In this document: positions 62,830-64,000 of the stretch, piece by piece
Position numbering within the stretch: the stretch's first letter is position 1
Layout: each line of letters starts with the position of its first letter
Assembly (NCBI RefSeq): GCF_964204645.1
Contig: NW_027437464.1
Span: forward strand, 1 to 64,000
Direction of reading: 5' to 3'
Origin: Tubulanus polymorphus
Lineage: Eukaryota > Nemertea > Palaeonemertea > Tubulaniformes > Tubulanidae
DNA length: 64,000 bases
Program-made: the position numbers and the translations under genes
Notes under the pieces: model-generated
Told to the model about the DNA's origin: nothing
The model's database searches: none
What the model saw: the letters and a program-made list of their open reading frames with translations, nothing else

Positions 62830-64000
62830 AGTAACGTGTAATAAATGATGACTTGAATTGCATGACTACCTACCACCCATCATTATTGTTGGAAAACTGA
62901 ACGTTCCGCACTGACTAAAAATTAGTAATAACATTTTAGAAATGGCCATAATTTTAACTTCTATCTCATTTTTATTTTACAATTGCGATTGGTATATCTT
63001 TTTTTTAAACGGCCGTTAAGGCTTCATGTTTCGTCTGCAATTCACTGCAAATAGTTACGCAACTACGCACATTTCAGTGTTTTTGGCAGCTGTACACTCA
63101 ATCGGCACCGTTCGTGACTAGCTTCACTGCGGAATTATCATTAATTAACATCGCCATATCACATCATCAACTTATATTGTGCCTTAAACCCCTAACAGCC
63201 GAAACAATTTAAATGCACACACGATTTCTATCATTGAAAATTGAGAGAGTGGCCATGTTTGTGTTCTGCTGCTTCGCGTAAATCCCGCGCGGTGGCGCAA
63301 CCGCGCGGAGTGGGGCCGATACGTCTAGTTTATACGTCCATGATCTTAGTCAATAGTATTTTGCCAAAAAGCTTGTATGTGTACACATAGACCTGTGACG
63401 CTTTGCACATCGATTTACGGTTGTCGTTGGTAAAATGACGCTGAATGGTTAGCATTGTTTAGGTTTCATAATGGTAACGTTTCATAAGGCGTCAAAAATA
63501 CATTTGAAGTCGGGTCGGTCGGGATACTGTAAACCGACCATTATTTTGGGATGGCCTCAGTTCCAATGTTAATATATGGGACATTCTACAAAAATTGTGA
63601 AATTCGGGTTCTAAAATAATATAATTTTTTAAATAGTGAAATCATTTGAGAATTGGAGAAAATTATACTCTTACGTACGCTTACATCTGGGAAAAATTTC
63701 CCTGCTTGGGCATTTTGCATAAGTGATGTGCATGAGCATCAACACACCCCCAGACGATCCGAGTCTTCGGTGTTACTGCACAATATGGTTACCAGAAAAA
63801 ACTTTCAGGAATTTTTAAAATAAAATTTCGCTCTGGATTACTAGTGTATTACGTGTATGATGTTATTAATAAGTTTTTTTAATGAATATCTGGCATCATT
63901 TTGATTATGTGGTTCTCATAAACTATTGTAACTAGTGCTATTTTAGAAAATTTGAGAATAAATTAGAAACCGCGTCAAAATACTTGTTCTATATGACATT
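62830..64000. other. Right flank, no gene seen
   Basis: AT-rich sequence with a GC-rich palindromic patch at about 63276-63300 (CCGCGCGG on both sides of TGGCGCAA). No convincing exon or RNA gene. Confidence 0.4.

Overview
This is eukaryotic, AT-rich, intron-containing, repeat-dominated DNA. No bacterial operon or conserved housekeeping gene is visible. GT-AG introns of 54 to about 260 nt, transposase relics, MITE-like elements, satellites, long (TA)n tracts, many AGGCCT-type palindromes and near-consensus CTCF, NF-Y and YY1 motifs point to an animal, most likely a bilaterian invertebrate. The species cannot be named from the sequence.

Layout. The left flank (1-3931) has a minus-strand spliced coding remnant at 716-1479. 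From 3932 to 61035 the window holds two very similar tandem units: U1 (3985-31194, 27.2 kb) and U2 (31253-60903, 29.65 kb). They are separated and flanked by (TA)n tracts (3932-3984, 31195-31252, 60904-61035). Both ends of each unit carry related terminal inverted repeats (core AAACGCCMACTTAWCGGGAC), so the unit looks like a giant TIR-bounded mobile element sitting in a TA microsatellite. The right flank (61036-64000) holds a minus-strand, spliced, frameshifted Tnp2-like transposase relic and a 181-bp MITE.

Inside each unit, left to right: a left arm; a nested 5.3-kb TIR element whose ends carry arrays of ACACGTGTA and whose interior holds a second Tnp2-like relic; a mosaic of dispersed and tandem repeats of which the most notable is a 153-155-bp tandem repeat, each copy carrying a CTCF-like motif in one orientation; a 181-bp MITE; a tRNA-derived SINE-like head; a GC-rich 63-bp satellite (21 codons, open on both strands) preceded by promoter-like motifs and followed by AATAAA; and a right arm with three NF-Y boxes upstream of a possible minus-strand first exon.

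U1 and U2 differ by few substitutions but by repeat copy number: a 2.1-2.4-kb higher-order repeat is present in more copies in U2, the 63-bp satellite has one extra copy in U2, and a 39-nt deletion in U2 removes one CTCF-like site. No intact long protein-coding gene is evident; the coding signals are remnants. Family assignments come from pattern memory without any database search.
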